Below are positions 1 to 11,073 of a stretch of 64,000 nucleotides of DNA, piece after piece. Position 1 is the first letter of the stretch. The number at the start of each line of letters is the position of its first letter. Origin of the DNA: Sorghum bicolor (taxonomy: Eukaryota; Streptophyta; Magnoliopsida; Poales; Poaceae); the NCBI RefSeq assembly GCF_000003195.3, contig NC_012877.2:23207838-23271837 (forward strand), written 5' to 3'. Below the pieces are notes generated by a model that did not search any database, was not told the origin of the DNA, and saw nothing but the letters and a program-made list of their open reading frames with translations. The translations under genes were made by a program, and so were the position numbers.

Positions 1-67
1 GCATGATGATGCTTGTGTTGATGCAATGCTCATGGTTAACATGCAAGCTAACACTAGGAGTGTTACA
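1..67 (-). repeat. Element A 3' LTR, U3 tip (rest outside window)
   Basis: The last 67 bases before the A polypurine tract match the tips of the other type-1 LTRs (15698-15764, 30699-30765, 53866-53932) and end in TGTTACA, the reverse complement of a TGTAACA LTR start. Because A lies on the minus strand this is the U3 start of its 3' LTR; the rest continues left of the window. Confidence 0.9.
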
Positions 68-3000
68 GCCCTCCCCCCTTACAAAAATCTCGTCCCGAGA
101 TTTGAAAGACGTACCATTTTTCGTAGAATGAGGGATAAGTTACTTGTAAATAGTCTTCCCTTTCCCAAGTGGCATCTCTCTCATTTTGACGGTTCCACAA
201 AACTCTAAAAAGTTTGATCACTCTCCCACGAGTAACCCGTTCCTTGACATCAAGAACTTGCACAGGCTTTTCTTCATAAGATAGGTCTGACTGCAACTTG
301 ATATCTCTTGTTTCAACTCTCTCTTCGGGCACATGAAGACACTTCTTGAGTTGAGACACGTGGAATACAGGGAAAATAGCTCTCATTTCGGGAGGTAGTT
401 GTACTTTGTAAGCTACCTTGCCGCTCTTCTCAATGATTCGGTAGGGACCCACATACCTAGGAGCAAGCTTTCTTTTAACGCCAAAGCGATTTACTCCTTT
501 CATGGGCGATACTTTTATGTACACAAACTCACCTACTTCGAACTCGATTGGCTTTCTTCTTCGGTCAGCATAGATTTTCTGCCTAGCTTGGGCGGCTCTC
601 ATGTGTTGTTGGATAATGAGAACTTGCTTTTCAGCCTCTTTGACAAATTCGATTCCGTAGTACCTCCTTTCACCTGGTTCAACCCAGTTTAACGGAGTTC
701 TACATTTGCGGCCATACAAGGCTTCGAAAGGAGCCATTTGGATACTCTCTTGATAACTGTTGTTGTACGAGAATTCAGCTAAGGGTAGCCATTTCTCCCA
801 TGCACCCTTGGAAGATATAACACATGCCCTCAACATATCCTCTAAGATTTGATTCACACGCTCAGTCTGACCGGAGGTTTGAGGATGATAGGCTGAACTG
901 CGAACCAATTTTGTACCAAGGAGTGAATGCAGATGCTCCCAAAAGCGAGCAGTGAACTGAGGACCTCTATCAGAAATGATAGTGTGAGGCACTCCGTGCA
1001 ATTTAACTATCTGAGAGAAGTACAATTCAGCATAGTCAGATGGTCGGTATGTAGAGTGTACGGGAATAAAATGAGCTGACTTGGTCAAACGGTCAACAAT
1101 CACCCATATAGAATTGTGTCCTTTTTGCGTAAGGGGAAGTCCAACAATGAAATCCATGCTGATTTCTTCCCACTTCCAACCTGGAATTGACAACGGTTGC
1201 AATAAACCTGCAGGTTTGAGGTGAACTGCCTTTACCCTGCAGCAAGTATCACACCTAGCAACATAAGCTGCTATCTCTTTCTTCATTTTGGTCCACCAGA
1301 AACGAGGTCTCAAGTCTTGGTACATTTTGCTACTACCCGGATGAATGGACAACTTGGAAGAATGAGCTTCTTCTAAAATTTTGTTGCGTAGGTCACGGTC
1401 TTTGGGTACAACTAGTCGATCGTCAAACCACAGTACACCCTTCTCATCTACTCGGAAATGCTTGGTGTCTTGCTCTTGCATTTTTCTCTTGATATGTAAA
1501 ATACAAGGATCAGATTTTTGGAGCTCTATGATTTGACTTTCTAATGAGCAACTGACTATAATGTTGTGTAGGACCACCGGATGCAATAAATTGAAGCCTT
1601 CCTCTAGGAGAGGTCTAACATGTTTTTTCTGACTGAGAGCATCAGCTACAACATTGGCTTTTCCGGGATGATAGTGCACTTCTAAATTGTAGTCCTTTAT
1701 TAATTCCAACCATCTTATTTGTCTCATATTCAGCTCGGGTTGGGTGAATATATATTTGAGGCTCTTATGGTCAGTGTAAATGTGACAAAGATTACCCAAC
1801 AGATAGTGTCTCCAGAGTTTCAATGCATGTACAACTGCTGCTAACTCTAGATCATGAGTAGGGTAGTTGGCTTCATGTTTCCTCAGTTGCCGAGAAGCGT
1901 AGGCAATAACTCGGCCTTCTTGCATAAGTACACAACCTAGGCCAGTGCCAGATGCATCACAAAAGACATCAAATGGCTTTTCAATGTCAGGCTGTGCCAG
2001 AACAGGAGCGGTGGTCAGCAAATGGCATAGAGTGGTGAAAGCAACTTCACACTCCTCGGACCACACAAACTTCACATCTTTTTGCAGTAGATTGGTCATA
2101 GGCTTAGCTATTTTGGAGAAGTCTGGAATAAAACGCCGATAATATCTAGCTAGACCGAGAAAACTCCGAACTTCGTGCACTGAAGTCGGGGCCTTCCAGC
2201 CTAGAACCTCTTGCACCTTTGACGGGTCAACCGAAATACCCTCTTCGGATAAAATATGGCCTAAGAAAGGCACTTTCTTCAGCCAAAACTCACACTTGCT
2301 GAACTTGGCATAGAGCTGATGTTCTCGCAATCTAGTGAGTACAATCCGAAGGTGCTTCTCATGTTCTTGTGCATTTTCAGAATACACCAATATATCATCG
2401 ATGAACACCACCACAAGCTTATCCAGTTCAGGCGTGAACACCGAATTCATCAGGTACATGAAATGAGCAGGGGCATTAGTCAGACCAAAGGACATGACTA
2501 AATACTCATACAACCCATACCTGGTAGAGAAAGCCGTTTTAGGAATGTCTTCAGATCGGATCTTGATTTGATGATACCCAGATCTCAGATCAATTTTGGA
2601 GAATACTTTGGCCTCGGCTAATTGATCAAACAGGATATCAATGCGAGGCAAAGGATACTTGTTTTTAATGGTCACGGCATTCAGCGGACGATAGTCTACA
2701 CACATACGTAGAGACTTGTCCTTCTTCTTGACAAAGAGAGCCGGACAACCCCATGGAGAAGAACTAGGCTGAATAAGACCTTTCTCTAGGAGTTCTTGCA
2801 ATTGCTTTTTCAACTCTGCCAATTCATTGGGTGGCATTTGGTATGGCCTTCTAGAGATAGGTGCGGTACCCGGAATTAGATCAATTTTAAACTCAATGTC
2901 TCCGTCCGGCGGCAACCCGGGCAGATCCTCTGGAAAGACATCCGGAAACTCACACACTACCGGAATCTCTGCCAAAGTGAGTGGTCGAATGGCATTGGCA

Positions 3001-4466
3001 GCATGACGAATGTCATCATTCTTGGGAAGCTGGACTAAGAAGGCTTCTTTGCTATCAGGCTCCCGCAACATGACTACTCTCGTGGAGGTATCTATTAACA
3101 CCCCATGCCTGCTCATCCAATTCATCCCTAGAATAACATCTATCCCTAGGCCTGGCAGTACGACTAAATCTGCTGCATAATTACGCCCTTCTATGGCAAT
3201 ATGTACATCCCTCACTAATTGATTCGTAGCAATTTGATTACCAGCAGCACTAATGCAAAATTTTCCACTATCAAGATCGGTGACATGTTGCCCATGCTTA
3301 GATGCGAATGCTTGACTCATAAATGAATGCGAAGCTCCAGAATCAAACAAGACAACTGCAGGGTGTTGATTTACAAGGAACATACCAGCGGTGACTGCTT
3401 CACCTTCCGAAATTTCTTCAACCGTGGTGTAGTGCACACGACCCATACGGTTATTTCCTCCGGCTGCAGCATTTCTCTTAGGGTAGGGGCAATCTCTTGC
3501 CCAGTGACCAACTTGCTTGCAATTGAAACAAGGGCGGTTATCAGGAGGATTCTTGGGACTTCCTTGACCCGTGGCACCTCTTGGGAGAGCAACTGTGAAG
3601 GACTTGCGCACTCCCGTCTTCACATTTGACTTTTTCTGCGGCGGCCTGTACCTTGTCATAGTATTGGGTGGGCGATAGGCCGGCTTGCTTGCCACTGGAG
3701 CCTTGGACTGCGAAGCACCTGCCTCATAGGCCCTCTTGCGGTTCTTGGATGCGGCATACACAACATTAGAATTTTCCTGAGTCAATGCATCACTCACAAA
3801 CTCGTTGAAGGTGGTACTCTTGTTACCAGCCATGTTCTTGGACAACTTGGGTCCCAACCCTCTCTTGAAACTAGCGAGCTTCTTGGCTTCGGTGTCAACC
3901 ATCTCAGGAGCATAGCGAGAAAAATTGTTAAAAGCATGAAGATACTCAGTCAAGCTTTTAGTGCCTTGCGTCAGGTTCATGAACTCGGTGTGCTTGATAG
4001 TCATTAAGCCTTGTGGAATATAAGTGTTCCTGAAAGCAGTTTGGAACTAGTCCCAGGTTACCACAGCATTGGCAGGCAAGCTGGTCCTGTAATGACTCCA
4101 CCAGACACCTGCTTTGCCCTCCAACTAGTGGGCTGCATATTCCGCCTTTAGCTCTTCGGTCACCCTCAGCAAGCGGAACTTCTGCTCGAGAGTGTTGAGC
4201 CATTCATCAGCTTCTAGAGGTTCGTCAGCCTCCTTAAAAAGCGGTGGTTTTGTGTCTTGGAAATCCTTAAAACTGCTGTACTGATTTGCCTCTCCGCCTT
4301 GGCGGGCATGGCGACCACCCCGATTCTGTTGCGCCATAGTTTGCATAGCCTCGTTGAACATACGCTGGCCCTCAACAAGAGCTGCCAATAGCTCAGTAGG
4401 TGTAGGCGGGGGAGGAGGTGGTGGCGGCGGCACCTCGTTGTGACCGGAGCGAGTATTGCGAGCCAT
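63..4466 (-). pseudogene. gag-pol: Element A gag-pol polyprotein, two nonsense codons
   Basis: Ty3-type gag-pol frame of about 1467 codons starting at MARNTRSG (4466) and staying in one frame to 63. Order: proline-run gag N-terminus, gag core, zinc knuckle ([14 protein letters not shown]), retropepsin with intact DSGAS, reverse transcriptase with FIDD, RNase H (FCDAS), integrase with H/H/C/C finger and the expected D, D (ISDRGPQF) and E (QTERVNQ), then a C-terminal chromodomain-like segment ([14 protein letters not shown]). Two in-frame TAG codons (4125-4127 and 4047-4049) replace CAG codons that element C keeps, so gag is cut before the zinc knuckle. All pol catalytic motifs look intact, so the break is recent. 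The frame runs through the PPT and its TAA lies inside the 3' LTR. The start is supported by conservation in C and by a CAG directly before ATG. Confidence 0.93.
68..103 (-). promoter_or_regulatory. Element A PPT (68-80) and adjacent hairpin (85-103)
   Basis: On the minus strand a purine run (AAGGGGGGAGGGC) directly abuts the 3' LTR, as expected for the plus-strand DNA primer. Just upstream AAATCTCG and CGAGATTT form a perfect 8-bp stem with a 3-base loop. The same pair occurs before the PPTs of B and C. Similar inverted motifs before the PPT are familiar in Tekay/Del-type plant elements. Confidence 0.85.
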
Positions 4467-4829
4467 CTGCACAAGGCATACCAAGTGACCGTTTAGGACA
4501 ACAGATATAATTGCCATGAACTTCAATTGCTGCCATACGGAATTTAATGAAGTAAATTTACATAAATTAAGGCACAATAATCCATGTACAACAAGAGAAT
4601 ATCATCCACAACACTTGGTTATTCTTGCGATCATTCACAACCACACTCTACAAAATTAAAGTCACTGCAGAAATTATTTAAGCTCAACATAAACATGGAG
4701 CAGCACAATTGAGTGCATAGGGTTACACAGAGTCACTGCCACAACATAGAGTCTCAACTAAAATTCAGATTACATATCCATTACACAAAGAGATGGAAAC
4801 TGATACATGATCATAAAATCATTGCTAGG

Positions 4830-5753
4830 CTACATATCTTCCTCAGAGTCTCCATTAGAAACGATGCCATCATCCTGATCTTCCTCACTAGAAGCTTCTT
4901 CATGATTAAAAGGGGCTGGATGTGGAATAGGATTTATGATATTGTTTAAATGGTGGACATCCAATTGTAGCTCAGCAGTTCTAGTGATCAGCTCTTCCTC
5001 TCTAATTTCAGCATGGAACAAGGCTCTAACTCTAGCAGCTTCTCTATTTTCAGCCAAGCGCATAGCTTCATCTCTCTCTCTAGTCATTTGCATCATGCGG
5101 GCTTGTGCCTCATTGCGCTCTCTAACTGCATTCTCAACTTGGTTGCGGCGAGCTTGCAAAGCAGTATGATAGTTTTGGATTTCAGCTTGGGCATCCATAA
5201 AAGCCTTGCGGCGCTTGCGCACGCGCTTGCGCAGTTTGCGCTGCCCAACTTGAGCTTGTTGAAGCGCTAGCATGGCATCTATGTAGGTGTCCTGGCGTAC
5301 ATAGTACAGCTTAAGTACTGCTAGCATGGTGCTCATGGCAGGGCTAGAACTATATCCTAGCAAGGTTTCTCTCATCTCTAAAGACTCATTCCCAACCTGG
5401 GACACGAATGTGTCAGTCACACTCACTCTGGGAACGGATCCCGCTGGGCCATTCACTAGCTCATCACCATGCTCTTGGCAAATCTCTAGCAAAACCTCCA
5501 GGGCTGCTACTTGGGCACCCTCCCAAGGAGTTTGGCCATCACAGTCAACTAACCAACCTAGCCACTGTGGGTTATTTGGACAAGGGGGAACTGTAATTTG
5601 GACATCTACCCAAGGTAAGGCTCCTGCATGCTCAGCCTCGGTCCAAGTGTACTTAGGTGGTTCCTCATATCCAACTGAACTTAGCACCCTCCACAACAAA
5701 GTAGGAGTGCCAAACATGTCCAGAAAAGTCTCACTCGCGTGCGGGGCTGCCAT
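4830..5753 (-). CDS. Element A ORF0: coiled-coil protein between 5' LTR and gag
   Basis: A frame of about 307 residues starting at MAAPHASE (5753); an in-frame ATG five codons earlier is not shared by B. Residues about 1-130 form a Trp-rich, probably globular region (FGTPTLLWRVL, SVGYEEPP, GQTPWEGAQVA). About 165-270 is highly charged with heptad-like Leu/Ala spacing and KLRKRVRKRRK, predicted coiled coil. The tail is acidic (EEASSEEDQDD). No catalytic motif, zinc knuckle or membrane segment is visible. Intact homologues in B and C at the same place mark it as an element gene rather than captured host sequence. Extra ORFs before gag are, as I recall, described for rice RIRE3/RIRE8-type elements; function unknown. 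Here the acceptor-like CAG|ATG seen in B and C has become CAT|ATG. Confidence 0.8.
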   Translation of the reverse strand: MAAPHASETFLDMFGTPTLLWRVLSSVGYEEPPKYTWTEAEHAGALPWVDVQITVPPCPNNPQWLGWLVDCDGQTPWEGAQVAALEVLLEICQEHGDELVNGPAGSVPRVSVTDTFVSQVGNESLEMRETLLGYSSSPAMSTMLAVLKLYYVRQDTYIDAMLALQQAQVGQRKLRKRVRKRRKAFMDAQAEIQNYHTALQARRNQVENAVRERNEAQARMMQMTRERDEAMRLAENREAARVRALFHAEIREEELITRTAELQLDVHHLNNIINPIPHPAPFNHEEASSEEDQDDGIVSNGDSEEDM

Positions 5754-6686
5754 ATGTAGAAAGACCACATTTGAGTAAGGGAGATTAATTACAAGGAGAG
5801 ATAAAGAACCATATTTTCAGAATTTAATACCCAAGTATTGTATAAAGAATGTATGGATGATTCATGATGCATGCACGTTCCATACGTCCTTTCCAAACCT
5901 AGAAGAAAGTTCTAACGGTATAGTCGGTGGCATACATACGGGCACTCTTTATACGCAACTACCCGGTCTACACGTTTCGTTGTTAGTGTACCTGCAGAAG
6001 ATTTCATTTCAGCCCAGCCCCACAATAGTATAAGTGCAGAAATGTAAATCCAATCATCAACAATCAAGCTAGGTACTCCGATATATATTCCCAAACATAT
6101 ATCGCAGCACACTACCCCTTTTGGATGCACCCACCGATACATCAAATATGTATACATGGCTGCACCTACTACCCACAATTAAGTACCTTCATATATATAT
6201 GTGTGAAACATGTAAATATTCCAGTAACCACAGCTAACACTCCCCTAGACCGACGGTTGGACGGTCATGCTCTCACAGCTCACACTTACCGTAGCGTAGA
6301 GGCATATAGATCCATACATTACCACTCAAGCAAGTGGCATCCATACAATTTCACGCCGTATGGACGACGAAAGAAAACAAACAATGCTTACCATGGCGTA
6401 GAGGTATGTGATCCATTCATTACCACTTAAGTAAACGGTATCCATATAATTACACGCCATATGAACGACGAAAGGAAAAACCCCCATGTTAGTAATATTA
6501 AGCCACCTAGAAGTCCTTATATGGGCATAAGGGTATGACCACTGGCATGGTATAAGTTATCAAAAACATTTTTGAAACAGCCCTACATATAGCCTAATTT
6601 TGCCAAATTAGCTTGAGAAAACCAAATTCATTTGTTTTTAAATACATCTATGATGGTTAAATGCTTAATCTTGCTCTGATGCTAGC
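5754..6686 (-). promoter_or_regulatory. Element A leader: PBS and candidate splice donor
   Basis: Untranslated leader between 5' LTR and ORF0. The PBS (6673-6684, sense TAGCATCAGAGC) is two bases from the LTR and resembles the initiator-Met primer site TGGTATCAGAGC with mismatches. A strong donor-like site, CTACGG|GTAAGTGTG on the minus strand, has its intron GT at 6289/6288 and is shared with C (49025) and B (26571). No coding sequence seen. Confidence 0.7.
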
Positions 6687-7125
6687 TGTAACAGAACCGT
6701 CCAATTTATAAGAATTCAAGCGACCACGGAGGCAGTCAAGCCAATGGACTTGAACCCATATAAACCCGGTAGTCCGACGAAATCTCAAAAGACCTCGATT
6801 CAACCAACATACAACCAAGATCGTACATGATCAAGCATCACCATCACAGATTACAACATTCATCACAGAACATAGTTTTACATCACATCAGAGTTTAAAG
6901 AGGTTATTACAAACCATAGCGGTAGCAGAAACAAAGTAGTTTTGAAGCAACACCAACTCAGTTTATAATACATGCCAGTTCCATGGTCAAGTCCCAACAA
7001 AAGCACAACTGAAGTTAAAGGAGGTGATCATGCCCATGATCTACTCATCATCCGCAGCCGGGTGATGACACTTAGCACAGTAGCCGTGGTAAACGACATC
7101 ATCTGCAACAAGGGTAAATAAAACC

Positions 7126-7147
7126 CTGAGTACGAGAATGTACTCAG
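7126..7147 (-). other. Conserved LTR hairpin with flanking splice-like sites
   Basis: CTGAGTAC and GTACTCAG form a perfect 8-bp stem around a 6-base loop. It recurs at 11529-11550, 17538-17559, 38009-38030 and 49869-49890, in three LTR families. On the sense strand a GGGTAAGTC donor-like site lies just upstream and TTGCAG|ATG just downstream, enclosing 55-58 nt. Confidence 0.7.
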
Positions 7148-8182
7148 CTAGACTTACCCGTCATAAACCAGAAATAAAGTGACACCAAGGAGTATGCAAG
7201 GTTGATCTTTGTGGACTGGTTTGACTCACTTTTTGCATAAAAGCCTTTGTTATAAGTAATTCATTTATCAGATTTCAGCAGCAAGTTCATTACTTAGCAA
7301 CTATCCACTAGATTAGCACCTGCTCTAAGCATACACTTGAGTCTTTAAGCATTACAATAGTAACCATATCCGGATTATCACATAGCTATCATCATTCTCA
7401 TCATAACCATTAAGTTCATTTAGTGCATTCTACGTTGCCGCTGCCCAAGTCAAGTTCTGACTATCCGGGAGAGACGGCGATTCGAATCGATTCCTATCCA
7501 GCTGGAGGGGTATTCCTAACACTCACCCAAGCGTACTTCATGACGGCAGCTCGGATCACCTTTAGCACAACTCCGGACCAATTCGCGGGTCCGTACGGCG
7601 CCGCACCCCCAGGGACCGCCAATCTGCCAGGGTCAGGACACTAACCTGACACCTCGGTCTTACGCCATTGACTCCCCGCACATCCTTACTACCAACCGGG
7701 GTGCGCACTTTAACCAGATCGGGGTATCCGGCCGGAGTTGCACTCGTAGGCTTCGCGGTCGGAATGACTTATCCGGCCAACTAAGTGATAGGCATGGGTT
7801 CAACATGACACGGGGACGTACAGCGATTCGGTCCTTAAACGACACAGACGGGGATAGATTCACACCCAAGACCTCCATGCCTTGTTGCTGCACTATCATC
7901 ATCCCGCCCGGTCTCAAGTTTATTATTAGCACATGGTTATTTCCACGATAGCAAATATAGCCAACCGTGATCATCATCCACCTAACTCTCGCAGGTGACA
8001 GGAAATCACCCGGCTTCTACCGAGCTAAGCATGGCTAAGCATTACTTCGATCCTGGACCTACTTTGGTATTGTTTAAGGTGGACAAGGTAGTCATTATGC
8101 AGCAAAGGTGTCATATCAACGCCTACCACTTAATGCAACAATATATATAACCATAGTCATTTGATAGCTGAACAAGATAATA

Positions 8183-8355
8183 AAATAGTAGGAGGCTTAT
8201 AATGCTCCGGGGCTTGCCTTCAACGTAAGTGGATGGACGATGGTCGGGACACTCTGGCAAGTCCTCCTCCTCCTCAACTTCTTGAGGTAGCTCCCCTTGC
8301 TGTCCTTCTGGCTCCGGCAACTCAAACTCCAGCACCGTTACTCCCTTGGGTACAC
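8183..8355 (-). other. Type-1 LTR-internal conserved acidic reading frame (A copy)
   Basis: After an acceptor-like CATCCATAG (minus strand, exon start 8355) an open frame reads a Glu-rich stretch (LPQEVEEEEDLPECP), then DHRPSTYVEGKPRSI and SLLLF. The same frame and protein pattern occur in type-2 LTRs (12538-12722, 27539-27723) and in the type-4 LTR (36848-37011), while the surrounding LTR sequence is much more diverged. Many differences fall at third codon positions (TGT/TGC, CCC/CCG, CAT/CAC). It could be a small exon of an LTR transcript or an RNA/DNA element that happens to stay open. No known domain recognised. Confidence 0.5.
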
Positions 8356-11073
8356 CTATGGATGCATGACAAGGAGATGAATAAAGAGAATGCACATATG
8401 ATGTATGATGCCATGATGAGGAGCAAAAGGGACACAAACAAGGTATAACATGAGCATAACCCTTAAAATTAAGTGCATCATGGACTAACAAGTAAGTGCA
8501 TACTTCTTCTCTAGTAGAGAGACTAAATAGACAAGTTAAACAAGTACTAGCTACTCCTACTCAGCCACTGGTTTAGTAGACAAACCAACCAGTCACAAGT
8601 TTCAGCCATAACTCAAGCATCTATTAACCAAATTAAGCAAGTAAGTACTTTCTGGAAAGCTTAGCAATTTATATACAATTCACTTTTAGACAACCCAGAC
8701 TGATTCCCCACTTAAATATGCTAAAACCTATAAAGTTGGCTGGCTGCTCTGGGAATTCCAGAGAGCAAGCACTTTGCAGCGGCTACTTGCAACATGCATA
8801 ACTTTCAAACTACTCAACCAAATGTCATGAAATTTGGACACGAAGTAGATCAGTAAGTTAGCTACAAGTTTGTTGTAGACAAGTGTCCCAGAAAACATCA
8901 TCTTCAATTAGCTCTTAATCATTTGCTATCAGCTGTACAGAAATGCTCTAGGAAAGGCAAAAGTAGCAAAAATAATATTTTGCACATGTTGAAAATGTAT
9001 CAAAGGAACAATCCAATTGCACCAGTAGGTAGAACATATCTAAGAAACACCATAAAACATCATAGCAAGGTCTAAAACTATTTCTATCATCACCTTTTCC
9101 ATTTATTTAATTATTAAGGTGATTTAATGAACATATACTCCAAGTGTTCCAAAAATCATAAGAAAATTACAGCAAGCTACTTAGGCTAACATAAGATCTT
9201 TTTCACATTTTCAGAACATTTGCACATACACATTGTGAGGTATAAAAATAACAAGTTATTATAGGCATGCAAGGCATAAATGTGAAACCCTATCAAAAGG
9301 TGTCAAACAACAGATTTCAGATTTTTCCTTGCTTTGTCTACTCATAAGTACAACACTCAGCAAGTTTCATCTCAAAAGGGGCCATAACCTATTTATTAAA
9401 AATATCACAAGAAACTCCTATTTAAGCAAGAATTATTTTTAACTTCTTAACCAGGCTTCCAAAAATCATGAACAATTTATCAGAGCCTATTCATAACATA
9501 AGTAACAACTCCTTAAATTTGCATGGCCAGCAGATCAACAGATCTCAAGATATAATTACCCACTGAAAATCCAAGATTAATTTATATCTATTTATTTCTG
9601 CAAAAACATGGTATGTTTCATATTTTTATTAAAAACTAGACTTCTGCTGGAACCTAGCAAAATTGGAATCACCACATTTGGATCTCTAAAACTCCAGATA
9701 TGAATTTTACAAAAACAGCACAGGATCTGTAACAACAGTGACCCAGGGGGTGAAACCGAGAGACTGACATCCGGGACCCACGCGTCAGTGGGACGGGGAC
9801 AGGGGAGATGCTCGTCGCCGGCGAAGCTCGACGACGACGAGGTCTCAGCCGGATCTAAGGGCATCTACGTGTTCCTCTCATCAAGGCGACTCTGTTGACC
9901 TACTTTACGCGCGCTCTACTGGACTCTAGGGTGCTCGCCGTCGGGAATGGCGGAGCGGCGGCGCTGCGCGGCGGTACGCCGGCGGATCCAGGCAATGGCG
10001 ACGCAGTAGAGGTTCACGCCGAGCATCAGTGAACCAAGGGGAAGCGATAGGAACAAGAATGGAGGAAAATGGTGGAGCAGAGAGGCCTGGCCACGTTGCC
10101 GGTGAGCTCGAGCGAAACTCCGACAAGGAAGAACTGCTTGGAGCTCGGCAATGCCGCCTTACCCGTGCTCGACAGTGGCCAAGGAGGCGATGCCGAGGTA
10201 GAGGAGGCTCTGGCGAAGCTTTTGGCGGGCTGGCTTGGCCGGAGACGGCGAGAAGAGCTCGAGCGATGCGGCCGTTCCACGGCGGAGCTCGCCGAGGCGA
10301 AATGGAGAAGGGAGAGGGCGCTGGAGAGGCGAAATGAGGACGGTCGGGGCTCGGGGTGGCATCGTGGCGTCCAAGTGAAGGCGCCGGGGCTGACAGGTGG
10401 GGTCGCCGTCGACGTACGGCCGCCATGGGTCATCCAAGCGTCGGCAGGCCGGCGACTGACGAAACTGAATCGCACGATTCAGTCGTCGTCGACCGTGTCT
10501 GAAACCGAAAGTTCACCGACGTTTTACTCTCAGCTCACTCGATGGTTTTGGCTCAAACTTATTCCTTTGGACAGAGCTACACGAGTTCTACAACTTTGAT
10601 TACAATATCAAAGCCTAACTCGGTCTGGATTTCAAACTACAAGGCTCCAAACAGCCCTACCTCGGAACTGCGTGAGCCAAATTCGGCTAAGTATGAAATC
10701 AGCTCTGATTTTTGCCTTGTGAGCAATTTTTGAATGTGTTCTAAGCTTTTTCATAAAAAGTCATCAACATAACTTTTGTAGCTTATGAAATTCTATACAA
10801 CTTTGCTTCAGGTGTCACAGACATGCAAGGTATCTAACATTACTTTCATAAAACATCTTTGAAGAGAGGTCTAGGGAGTCAATTAAGCCATTCTAGGTTT
10901 AACCCTAACCTAGGGGCATTTTTGGCCAAAACCTTCAACATGGACTTTGCTACAAATGATATTCTAAACATGATTGAAGTATTTTGGAAGACAATGTACA
11001 CTTTGTTTCCATTGGTTACCCCTTATAGTCACTCAATTCAAGTCACACAAGCAATTGAATCATACATGGTATA

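Noticed and set aside
2319..2501. Plus-strand frames opposite gag-pol of A, B and C (for example 1945-2142, 22486-22851, 33413-33703).
   Set aside because: Shadows of conserved pol codons on the other strand; no independent support.
5326..5778. Plus-strand frame opposite ORF0 (also 48062-48574 and 25409-25993).
   Set aside because: Conserved only because ORF0 is; no plausible start context or domain.
7103..7157. A 55-58 nt GT-AG intron in the LTR around the hairpin.
   Set aside because: Sites are conserved but the length is below the usual plant minimum of about 60-70 nt; kept only as context for the hairpin.
7423..7644. Plus-strand frame repeated at 17835-18056 and 50166-50387 with similar peptides.
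   Set aside because: Antisense to the LTR; similarity is that of the DNA repeat, with no third-position pattern and no counterpart in type-2 or type-4 LTRs.
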